Shown here one piece after another: positions 37,697 through 45,691 of a stretch of 64,000 bases of DNA. Made by a program: the position numbers and the translations under genes. The DNA comes from Campylobacter sp. CCS1377 (GTDB lineage: Bacteria; Campylobacterota; Campylobacteria; Campylobacterales; Campylobacteraceae): positions 1,736,001 to 1,800,000 of the forward strand of contig NZ_CP155620.1 in NCBI RefSeq assembly GCF_040008265.1, in the 5' to 3' direction. Numbering within the stretch: the first letter of the stretch is position 1; every line of letters begins with the position of its first letter. The notes below the pieces were generated by a model that worked only from the letters and a program-made list of their open reading frames with translations, had not been told where the DNA came from and searched no databases.

Positions 37697-38245
37697 ATGA
37701 TAAACAAAAACAAACTTTTTAGGCAAATTCACATTTATGTGAGTTTATTTTTCTTGCCTTTAGCACTTTTGTATGCCATATCCGGTATTGCTTATATATT
37801 GGGCGCGGATCAAGATACAGGTGCAGACATAAAAAGCTATACACTCAAAACTCTTCCAGAACAAGGCAAAGAGCAAGATTTTGTACTCAATTTCTTAAAA
37901 GAAAATGGTTTAAAAATTCCTTCCAACACAAACTTAAAAATGAATGCAAAAAGCAAAGAATTAACCATGGGTGCATCGCATTATAGCGTAAGCTTATCTA
38001 TAGAAAAATCTACACTTACAACAAAAACAAGAAGTATATTGGGCGATATGATAATGCTTCATAAAAATAAAGGCGAGTGGTATTTCTCTATCTTAGGAAT
38101 AGGTTTTGGAATAGCCTTAATGCTTTTATATCTTTCGGGATTAATCATCACGCTTTTTGCTATTAAAAAAGATCGTGATAAGCAAATAGCGGTATTGGTT
38201 TGCGGTATTGCTATCACTTTAATTCTTGGATATTTAAGCTTATAA
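37697..38245 (+). CDS. PepSY-associated TM family protein
   Basis: A 182-aa membrane protein: one N-terminal TM (IHIYVSLFFLPLALLYAISG), a periplasmic domain of about 90 residues, then two TM segments. The opening 'RQIHIYVSLFFLPLALLYA' and the LHKNKGEWYF segment before TM2 recall PepSY-associated membrane proteins linked to iron or heme uptake. It stands alone with its own RBS (AAGGAG). The function is not known. Confidence 0.6.
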   Translation: MINKNKLFRQIHIYVSLFFLPLALLYAISGIAYILGADQDTGADIKSYTLKTLPEQGKEQDFVLNFLKENGLKIPSNTNLKMNAKSKELTMGASHYSVSLSIEKSTLTTKTRSILGDMIMLHKNKGEWYFSILGIGFGIALMLLYLSGLIITLFAIKKDRDKQIAVLVCGIAITLILGYLSL

Positions 38246-38353
38246 TAACGGTAGAGCGAAAGCTTTACCTAATTTATAATTTCTATGTAATTTATAAATT
38301 TTCATTTTAATAAAAATTTAATGCTATAATTGTCCTTTATAAAAGGATAAAAA

Positions 38354-39388
38354 ATGAAAATACTCCAATTTTTTTATGAAAATCATCCCAAATTTGAAGC
38401 AAGCAATGAAAGAAAAACACAGATTACAAAAACAAATATTATCATCAAAGGCCCAAAACACTGTGGTAAGAAAAAATTAATTTTTAATTTTTTATCTTCT
38501 TTTAAAAACAATGAAGTTTTATTTTTAAACACAAATGATATACGCTTTGAAAAAAATAGTTTGTTGAATTTAGAAGCTTTTTTACAAACACACCCACAGA
38601 TTAAAATTCTTTGCATTTGTGATTTAGATTTCGTGCCTAAATTTGACAAAATAAACATTCCTATTATATTAAGCACAAATAAGAAAAATTTGTATATTGA
38701 AGGATTTGAAGAACTAGAACTTGATTATTTTGATTTTGAAGAATTTATAAGTATCAATAAAAACCTTCCTATAAATCATTTGGTTGGACTTTTTTTGCAA
38801 ATAGGACGATCAAAATTTGGTGAAAATAATGAGCTGTTAAAGCAAGATTTTTCCTTACTTGATCTTGAAATTCTTAAATACCTTGCATTAAATCTTGGGC
38901 AACAAATTAGCATCTCTCAAATTTTTTTAGAGCTTAAAACAAAAATCAAAACTTCAAAAGATAGCGTTTATCAAAGCATTAAAAATTTAGAAAATACTTT
39001 TATTATCAAAAATCTAAATCATGATGAAAAAAAACTACAAAAAATTTATTTTAGAGATTTTGCAATGAAAAATGCCCTATGTATACAAAAAGATTTTAAC
39101 GCCTTGTTTGAAAATTTAATTTTTAGCGAATTATTTAAATTTAAAAAAGATTTTTTTTATAATAAATTTTTTAATTTTTATAATAAAGAAACACAAACTG
39201 CTTATATTTCAAGTCCTACTTTAGACATTGATCTCATTAAAATTAAAGCCAAGAAAATTTTACCAAAGGCTCTAGAACTTCATATCTTTCACATTTTTTT
39301 TATCACTCTTTCCAATGAAGATAGCTTTTTTGATCAAGGGATAAAATTTGAAATTCTGCCCTTTGACAAATGGGCTTTAGGCTTTTAA
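38354..39388 (+). CDS. P-loop ATPase of the DUF4143/AAA_14-like type
   Basis: A 344-aa protein with a Walker A-like loop (IIIKGPKHCGKKKLIFNFL), a Walker B-like strand (ILCICDLDF), and a winged-helix-like C-terminal half (ISISQIFLELKTKIKTSKDS). The order fits archaeal/bacterial ATPases with a C-terminal DUF4143-like part, though the P-loop has Lys in place of Ser/Thr after GK. C. jejuni has a similar 'helix-turn-helix' gene (Cj1533c as I recall) in the same block. It overlaps the convergent Bax-like gene by 4 bp. Confidence 0.6.
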   Translation: MKILQFFYENHPKFEASNERKTQITKTNIIIKGPKHCGKKKLIFNFLSSFKNNEVLFLNTNDIRFEKNSLLNLEAFLQTHPQIKILCICDLDFVPKFDKINIPIILSTNKKNLYIEGFEELELDYFDFEEFISINKNLPINHLVGLFLQIGRSKFGENNELLKQDFSLLDLEILKYLALNLGQQISISQIFLELKTKIKTSKDSVYQSIKNLENTFIIKNLNHDEKKLQKIYFRDFAMKNALCIQKDFNALFENLIFSELFKFKKDFFYNKFFNFYNKETQTAYISSPTLDIDLIKIKAKKILPKALELHIFHIFFITLSNEDSFFDQGIKFEILPFDKWALGF

Positions 39389-40101
39389 TTATAATCGTAT
39401 TTTTCTAAATTATGTTTTTTGATGATTTTAGTAATAACTTCTATGTAATGTTTGCCCGTTTCTGAATACTTATCTAAAGTTTGTATGGCACTAATTCCAT
39501 CAATCATTTTACCTTGCTTTGCAAATTCTTCTCTAGCCTTTCTAAAATCAGTATAAGCAGCGTGACGATTCAAATTTAAAACATAAGAATCCACGCTTTC
39601 TTGTAAAGTATCAAAAATGCGAATTTTGTGAGTCTTTCCTTCTAATCTAGCATTTGGAGTCAAACCTTTTTCACTCCAAGTCCATTCTCCAAAAAGATTA
39701 TTAGCCTCTCTTGCAAAGCGACTAGTACCTGTACCACTTTCTACTAAAGCTTGCGCTATGCCCATAGATTTTGGAATTACGCCGATGCGCTTTTGATAAT
39801 CTTCTAAATCAAAAATTTTCTCTATACGATACTTATTTTTAATCTCAATAAGTCTTGAAAACTGCACTGGATTTAAATCCCTAAAACCACTTTTTGCACC
39901 CTCTTTTAAAAAGGACTCTACAAATTCTAATTCTTTTTGAAGTTTCCCAAAAGAAATATCGAACATTTGATTCATTTTTTCAAAAAAGACTTGTTGCTTT
40001 TCCTTGATATTTAATTGATAGTAATTTTCCCCAAAACCATTTTTTTCTATGCTAAAAAGCATCAAAGGAAACAAACTAAGAAAAATTATAATTTGCCTCA
40101 A
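39385..40101 (-). CDS. Bax-like periplasmic glucosaminidase-domain protein
   Basis: A 238-aa protein with a signal peptide (MRQIIIFLSLFPLMLFSIE) and a C-terminal glucosaminidase-like domain: ALVESGTGTSRFAREANNLF, where Glu in ALVESG is the likely catalytic residue, then YVLNLNRHAAYTDFRKAREE. It resembles the E. coli Bax protein. It probably cuts peptidoglycan glycan strands. It overlaps the 3' end of dapF by 26 bp on the same strand, so wall precursor synthesis and wall hydrolysis are coupled. Confidence 0.8.
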   Translation of the reverse strand: MRQIIIFLSLFPLMLFSIEKNGFGENYYQLNIKEKQQVFFEKMNQMFDISFGKLQKELEFVESFLKEGAKSGFRDLNPVQFSRLIEIKNKYRIEKIFDLEDYQKRIGVIPKSMGIAQALVESGTGTSRFAREANNLFGEWTWSEKGLTPNARLEGKTHKIRIFDTLQESVDSYVLNLNRHAAYTDFRKAREEFAKQGKMIDGISAIQTLDKYSETGKHYIEVITKIIKKHNLEKYDYN

Positions 40102-40825
40102 AACAGTATCTCACCTTTCCTTTAAAAAATAATTCTTCATTTTCAAATTTAAAACCCACTTCCTCGCCACTTTTTGGAAAAATTTTTACTTCATTTTTAA
40201 CTAATTTATTTAAAAAAGCAAGATAAAAACAAGCTCCCATTCCGGTGCCACATGCTTGTGTTTCGTCCTCTACTCCTCTTTCAAAAGTGCGAACTTTTAA
40301 AGTGTTTTCATCAATAATTTGTGCAAAATTCACATTTGCATTATACTTTTCTCTCATTTTTTTACAAAGTCTAAGATCGAAATCATCTAAATTTTCGCAA
40401 AAATGTACTAAATGTGGAACCCCAGTATCGCAAATTTGCCAAGTTTTTCCAAATTCATCAAAAGCATTTTCCACATTCTTTACCTCACCCAAAGAAACTT
40501 CGACAATATTGTTATTTACTTCCGCTTTTATGATGCCAGCACCGGTTAAAAAAGCCATTTTATTTTGTATTTTATTGATATGGTGTGCAAAATGCGCCAC
40601 AGCCCTTGAGCCATTGCCGCACATTGAGGCTCTTGAGCCGTCATTATTATAAAATTCCCATTCAAAATCGTATTTTTCATGCGGTAAGATTGCGATAAAA
40701 CCATCTGCTCCTATGCCTTTATAGCGGTTGCAAAGCTCTTTAGCTAAAGCGCTTCTGTCTTTTTTTTCATCAGCATTTGTTATGATAAAATCATTACCAC
40801 TTGCACAATATTTATAAAATTTCAC
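40076..40825 (-). CDS. dapF: Diaminopimelate epimerase
   Basis: A 249-aa enzyme with the two catalytic cysteines in RASMCGNGSRAVAHF and ETQACGTGMGACFY and the N-terminal KYCASGNDFIIT. It converts LL- to meso-diaminopimelate for peptidoglycan and lysine. It is slightly shorter than E. coli DapF (274 aa). Its start overlaps the coaE stop by 4 bp. Confidence 0.95.
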   Translation of the reverse strand: MKFYKYCASGNDFIITNADEKKDRSALAKELCNRYKGIGADGFIAILPHEKYDFEWEFYNNDGSRASMCGNGSRAVAHFAHHINKIQNKMAFLTGAGIIKAEVNNNIVEVSLGEVKNVENAFDEFGKTWQICDTGVPHLVHFCENLDDFDLRLCKKMREKYNANVNFAQIIDENTLKVRTFERGVEDETQACGTGMGACFYLAFLNKLVKNEVKIFPKSGEEVGFKFENEELFFKGKVRYCFEANYNFS

Positions 40826-41427
40826 GCTTTTCCTTTGGAAATATTTTCTATTACTCTAACACATTCTTGCCTAAAATCAGCATAAGAAAGGGTATTTTTA
40901 ATGACTATATCCGCTTTTTTAAATTTTTCTTCAATATCCATTTGAGAATTAAGTCTTAATTTTGCAGCTTCTAAGCTTAAATTATCCCTTTGCATTATCC
41001 TTTTTAAACTAAGTTCTTTTGGAGCATAAATCAAAATCACTTTACCAAGATTATCATAAGCACCACTTTCAAAAAAAAGCGGAATTTCAACAAAAAAAGG
41101 CTTGTTTTCTCTATCCAAAATTTGCATTTGTTCTAGAATTTTTGCCCTTATTTTTGGATGAGTGAAATTTTCTAAAGTTTTTTTAGCTTCTTTATTTGAA
41201 AAAATAATTTCTCCAAGAATTTTTCTGTCTATTTTCCCATCTTTTTTTAATAAATTCAGTGTGCTAAATTGAGAAAAAATTTGTGCGAGCTCTAAAGCGT
41301 TTTCATCCAAAATTTGATGTGCAATCGCATCCGCACTAAGGCTTTTAAAGCCTAAAGAATTGGCTATTTGTATAAAAGTACTTTTGCCACAAGCAATGGA
41401 AGCTGTTACAAAATAGGCATTTTTCAT
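40822..41427 (-). CDS. coaE: Dephospho-CoA kinase
   Basis: A 201-aa P-loop kinase. The P-loop reads TASIACGKSTF, so the first glycine of the usual GGIASGKS motif is replaced by Ala-Ser; this also occurs in other campylobacters as far as I recall. SADAIAHQIL and FVEIPLFFESG are the substrate-site motifs. It makes CoA from dephospho-CoA. It is divergent from purM with a 57-bp gap. Confidence 0.93.
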   Translation of the reverse strand: MKNAYFVTASIACGKSTFIQIANSLGFKSLSADAIAHQILDENALELAQIFSQFSTLNLLKKDGKIDRKILGEIIFSNKEAKKTLENFTHPKIRAKILEQMQILDRENKPFFVEIPLFFESGAYDNLGKVILIYAPKELSLKRIMQRDNLSLEAAKLRLNSQMDIEEKFKKADIVIKNTLSYADFRQECVRVIENISKGKA

Positions 41428-41484
41428 AATTTAACCTTTAGATATTTTAGATAAAATACCTTTTTAATTCTTAAAGGAAAATAA

Positions 41485-42474
41485 ATGAAAATTTCATATG
41501 AAGATGCTGGAGTAAGTATAGACAATGGCAATGCCTTTGTAGAGGCAATAAAACCTTTAGTAAAAGAAACTTTTAATGATAGTGTTGTAGGAGGTATTGG
41601 CTCTTTTGCAGGTGCTTTTAGAATGCCAAGTGGCTTTAAAAATCCTGTAATTTTAGGTGCAACTGATGGCGTTGGCACTAAACTTCGCTTAGCTATTGAT
41701 GCAAAAAAATACGACACCATAGGGCAAGATTTGGTTGCAATGTGTGTTAATGATTTAATTTGTAATTTTGCTACGCCTTTGTTTTTTTTGGATTATTATG
41801 CTACGGCTAAACTTGAAGTAGAAGTAGCAAAAGCTGTTGTGGCAGGTATTGCTAATGGATGTAAAATGGCAAATTGTGCTTTAATTGGCGGAGAGACTGC
41901 TGAAATGCCTGGAATGTATGCAAAAGATGATTTTGATTTAGCCGGTTTTGCAGTGGGAGTAGCAGAAGAAGATGAAATCGATAGAAGTAAATTTGTAAAA
42001 AATGGCGATATTTTGCTAGCACTTCCTAGCTCTGGACTCCATTCAAATGGCTATTCTTTAGCTAGAAAAGTGCTTTTTGAAAGCTTAAAACTTAAATTTG
42101 ATGATAAGATAGAAGGTAAAAATTTAATCGATGTTTTACTAGAGCCTACAAGGATTTATGTGCGTGATTTTCTTGCTTTAAAGCCTTATATATCAGCCTT
42201 AGCACACATTACTGGCGGAGGTTTGGTGGAAAATTTACCACGCGTTTTACCTCGCGGAATGGGTGCAATCATACGCAAACATCATCTAAAAACTCCGGAA
42301 ATTTTTTACCATATAGGCGAAGCAGTAGAAGAAAGCGAAATGTATAGAAGTTTTAATATGGGAGTTGGTTTGGTTTTAGTCGTTGATCCTTCTAGTGTAA
42401 GCAAAGTTTTAGAAAATTCAGACGCGTTTATCATCGGTGAAATCACGATTAATGAAGGCGTTGTTTTAGAGTGA
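41485..42474 (+). CDS. purM: Phosphoribosylformylglycinamidine cyclo-ligase PurM
   Basis: A 329-aa enzyme: ISYEDAGVSIDNGNAFVEAI, ATDGVGTKLRLA, ALIGGETAEMPGMY and HITGGGLVENLPRVLP are the PurM/AIR synthetase landmarks. It catalyses the fifth step of IMP synthesis. RBS AAAGGA precedes the ATG. Its stop overlaps the GTG start of a methyltransferase gene. Confidence 0.96.
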   Translation: MKISYEDAGVSIDNGNAFVEAIKPLVKETFNDSVVGGIGSFAGAFRMPSGFKNPVILGATDGVGTKLRLAIDAKKYDTIGQDLVAMCVNDLICNFATPLFFLDYYATAKLEVEVAKAVVAGIANGCKMANCALIGGETAEMPGMYAKDDFDLAGFAVGVAEEDEIDRSKFVKNGDILLALPSSGLHSNGYSLARKVLFESLKLKFDDKIEGKNLIDVLLEPTRIYVRDFLALKPYISALAHITGGGLVENLPRVLPRGMGAIIRKHHLKTPEIFYHIGEAVEESEMYRSFNMGVGLVLVVDPSSVSKVLENSDAFIIGEITINEGVVLE

Positions 42475-43214
42475 GAGCAAATTATTATGATTTTTTATGT
42501 ACGAAAATGTATGAAATTTTGCATGCAAAAGCCCCTAAGGATGAATTAGATTTTTATCTTTCTTATGCAAAAAAGGAAGAAAAAATTTTAGAGTTAATGT
42601 GTGGAAGTGGGCGGTTTTTATTGCCCTTTGTAGAGCAAGGTTTTGATATTAGCGGAGTGGATAATTCTGCTAGTATGTTAGAAAAACTCAAAGAAAAAAC
42701 CCCTAATGCAAAAATCACAAAATGTGATATTTTAGATTTTAAAAGCGATGAGAGTTTTGATTATATTTTTATTAGTTCAGGTTCTTTATGCTTGATTACT
42801 GATATAAATGAGTGCAAAAGGCTTTTAAGAAATTTAAAATCTTTTTTGAAAAAAGATGGAAAATTAGTCTTTGCACTTGATACTATTATGACTAGATACA
42901 AAGATGATAATGATTATAAAATAAGTGTTAAAGTCAAAACAGAACAAAATTTTGATCTCATTTTAAAGAATAAAAATCATTATGATGAATTTTCTAAAAC
43001 ACAATTTTCGCCTTCTATTTATGAATTATATGATAAAGATAAGCTTTTGCAAAGTGAAAAGATGGACTTTAAAATTCATCTTTATGATTTAAAAGAAATT
43101 AAAAATATTTTAAAAGAACTTGAATTTGAGCGTTTTTTTATTTATTCTTCTTTTGATAAAAAAATTGCTAAAGATGATAAAAGCGAAATGTTTTTGTGTG
43201 AATGTATTAAGTAA
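42471..43214 (+). CDS. Class I SAM-dependent methyltransferase
   Basis: A 247-aa protein from a GTG that overlaps the purM stop (GTGA). SAM motif I is LELMCGSGRFLLPFVEQGFD, and motif post-I is GVDNSASMLEKL. The substrate is unknown. Coupling to purM and to a downstream membrane protein and glycosyltransferase suggests that it was added to the purM operon and may act on a glycan or small molecule. Confidence 0.75.
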   Translation: MRANYYDFLCTKMYEILHAKAPKDELDFYLSYAKKEEKILELMCGSGRFLLPFVEQGFDISGVDNSASMLEKLKEKTPNAKITKCDILDFKSDESFDYIFISSGSLCLITDINECKRLLRNLKSFLKKDGKLVFALDTIMTRYKDDNDYKISVKVKTEQNFDLILKNKNHYDEFSKTQFSPSIYELYDKDKLLQSEKMDFKIHLYDLKEIKNILKELEFERFFIYSSFDKKIAKDDKSEMFLCECIK

Positions 43215-43223
43215 AGGATAAAA

Positions 43224-44429
43224 ATGCAAAGCTTAAATGAAATTTTACTTCAAAAAAAGATAAAAGAAATTCGCTTCAAAGCCATAGCGAGTATTGTTTG
43301 TGGCTTTTTAAGTATCATTCCTTATCTTGGAGTTTTATTTGCTCTTGCAAGTTGGATTTTATTTTTTATTGTGCTTTATGATTTAAAAATTTATGGTGGT
43401 ACTAAGAATTTATTTAAAAATTTGTTTATCGTTGCAGGAATTGGATTTTTTGGAATTCTTATTAATGTAAGTGTTTTATTTGTAATTCTAAAGCCTAGAA
43501 TCGATATTTTTGGTGGACTTTATTTTAATGAAGATAATGCATTTTTGGCCATAGGCACTTTTTGCGTGCTTTTTTATATTACTTTGGCTTTAATTTTTCC
43601 TTTTTTTAAAGCCTTTTATTATGAAATTGCAAGAGTAACGAAGCAAAAGTATTTTATTAATGCTTTTTGGGCTTATTTTATAGGAATTTGTACTTTACCT
43701 TTATTTGGTTTGGGTGCTATAGGAGTGTTAATAGGCTATATTTTAAAGCTTGTAGCATGGATAAAATTTAAAGAATTTGACGAGCAAGAAATTGTAAATT
43801 TAGAAGAAAGATTGGCTAAAGAACAAAAAAAGGTTTTCGATTTAAAATGGATTAAAATCACAATGGCTTCATTTATAATTTTAAATTTGCTTGTTCTAGT
43901 ATTTATAATTTTTCAATATTTTATATCTTTTGTTGGCCTTGATTATAACGCAGAGCTTTATATAAGAAGAACTTTATTTTATATAGCAACAATTTTAGCT
44001 TTGCTTAGCGTGTTTTTGTTTTGTAAAAAGTTAAAAACTTACAAACTTTTTATTTATTTTCTCATATGGCAAGGCTTAAGTGTTTTTTGTGACTATATTC
44101 TTTTTACTCCTCCTTCTATTATAATGTCTAAAACTGCATATGGAAGTTTGATAATAGTATTAAACCTATGCTGTATTATCCTCGCCTTTTTATTCTTTAA
44201 AAGTTTAGTTCAAATTACAAAAGAAAAGCTTTTCTATCTTGTTTTTATATTTTTTACTTGCAATGGATTTGTAGCAATATGTTATACATCCTTGCTTATA
44301 ACGCTTAATCATCTTGTATTTGAAAAATTATTCTTAGTAGGTATAATACTTTTTCAAGTTGCTTATTTCATTTCATTTTTAATTTTTTGGCTTAAATTAA
44401 AAGGACAAAAAAGTGTTAAAATTTGTTAA
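43224..44429 (+). CDS. Multi-TM membrane protein of unknown function
   Basis: A 401-aa protein with about ten TM segments, starting with a short charged N-terminus (MQSLNEILLQKKIKEIRFKA). It is a paralogue of the protein at 14571 (shared YYEIARVTKQKYFINAFWAY-type segment). I do not recognise the family. It lies in the purM-methyltransferase-glycosyltransferase operon. Its ribosome binding site and first eight codons are nearly repeated in front of the next gene (44460-44495). Confidence 0.65.
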   Translation: MQSLNEILLQKKIKEIRFKAIASIVCGFLSIIPYLGVLFALASWILFFIVLYDLKIYGGTKNLFKNLFIVAGIGFFGILINVSVLFVILKPRIDIFGGLYFNEDNAFLAIGTFCVLFYITLALIFPFFKAFYYEIARVTKQKYFINAFWAYFIGICTLPLFGLGAIGVLIGYILKLVAWIKFKEFDEQEIVNLEERLAKEQKKVFDLKWIKITMASFIILNLLVLVFIIFQYFISFVGLDYNAELYIRRTLFYIATILALLSVFLFCKKLKTYKLFIYFLIWQGLSVFCDYILFTPPSIIMSKTAYGSLIIVLNLCCIILAFLFFKSLVQITKEKLFYLVFIFFTCNGFVAICYTSLLITLNHLVFEKLFLVGIILFQVAYFISFLIFWLKLKGQKSVKIC

Positions 44430-44459
44430 GATAGCAAAAGCGAAATTTATACAAATAAA

Positions 44460-44495
44460 TAAAGGATAAAAATGCGAAATTTAAATGAAATTTTA
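44460..44495 (+). repeat. Copy of the 5' leader of the upstream membrane gene
   Basis: These 36 bp, containing the RBS, ATG and first codons of the glycosyltransferase gene, match 43212-43247 with three mismatches. They bring translation signals to the poly-G tract that follows at once. Confidence 0.75.
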
Positions 44496-45516
44496 GGGGG
44501 GGGGCAATCGTCTTTGTGTAGGATATTATTGCCCACATTCTATAGGAGATATGGTTGCAAGCTTAGATATGCTTTATGCGATCAAAACTATTTTTAAAGC
44601 AAAACTTGTTGTATTTGGTGCAAAAAATACTCAAAAATTATTACAAAATTTTGACTTTATAGATAATTTTGAACTCATTTCTTCATCTGCAAAAGAAAAT
44701 TATCCCCAAATTATAAAACAAATCAATGCTCATCATTGCGATTATTTGATAGCTTTTCATTCTAAAAGTTTTTTGATCAAATTTTTACTTCAAAGCAATG
44801 CCAAACGCATTATAATTCGTCTTAAATGGTTGAGTTTTTTAAACTTTAGGTGTATTACAATTAATGATAGTTTTATTAAGAAATTTTTTAAAGATAAAAC
44901 CATAAGAGCAAAAATGCTTTATTATGCAAGAAAAATAAATCCAAAACTTTATGATAAAAAAATCAATACTTTAACATTTAATAATCAAATTCCAATTCCA
45001 TTAAAAAATAAAAATATAATTAAAGAATTTCTAATGAGCCATAATTTAAAAGAAAAAGATTTTCTCATTATCAATCCCTTTGCTATCACTACGCCTTATA
45101 ATTTAAGCATAAATTGCTATATAAAATTAATTTGTAAAGCTAGTTTAAAATACAAAATAGTTATCCCAACCTTTGAAGCAGTGCATCAAAATTTCATTGA
45201 TAATCTAAATTCTTTTAAAAATGCAGATAAAAATCAAATTTATATTTTTAAAAATGATGATGATATTCTAAATTTACTTGCTTTGCTTTATTTTTCAAAA
45301 TGCTTGATAAGTCCTAGCACAGGAACTATTCACCTAGCTTCTAATATTAAAATTCCAAGCATAGGTTTATATCCTTATAAAGATGATTTATACTGGAAAA
45401 CTTTTAATCAAAATTATGTTTTCATCTCTAAAAAGCAAAGTGATTTAAGTAAAAGCGAAAGCGAGGAAATCATAGAAGAAGTTTTAAAAAGATTGGATGA
45501 GTTGATGAGTGATTAA
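44472..45516 (+). CDS. Glycosyltransferase family 9, phase-variable, OFF in this sequence
   Basis: Starting at ATG 44472 with AAAGGA upstream, the frame runs through a G9 tract (44496-44504) and ends at a TAA at 44595-44597 after 41 codons. With G8 the frame would continue as GNRLCVGYYCPHSIGDMVAS and run to 45516, giving about 347 aa. The downstream part is intact: SPSTGTIHLASNIKIPSIGL and a full family 9 fold. It is a paralogue of the gene at 23375 (341 aa), which has G8 and is ON. Internal initiation at 44551 would lose the N-terminal donor or acceptor loop. Probably adds a sugar to LOS or capsule. Confidence 0.82.
44496..44504 (+). repeat. G9 contingency tract (OFF)
   Basis: Nine G after the eighth codon of the glycosyltransferase gene. 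G8 would restore the frame; G9, as here, leads to a stop at 44597. Confidence 0.88.
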
Positions 45517-45662
45517 ATAGAAATTTCATAATATTTTGCAAATTGCTTAAAAAATATCTCATAAAATTGCTATTGCACACAGATGATTAAAAAGAAGAAA
45601 ATATAGGAAAACCTATGGAATTTTATTTAAAAAATAAGAAAGAATTTAAAAAATTTGAAGTA

Positions 45663-45690
45663 AAGAAGGAAATTAATCCTTCTTTTTTAT
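45663..45690. terminator. Bidirectional terminator
   Basis: A perfect 8-bp stem (AAGAAGGA / TCCTTCTT) with a 6-nt loop, followed by T on the plus strand. It lies between the convergent glycosyltransferase and chemoreceptor genes. Confidence 0.75.
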
Positions 45691-45691
45691 T

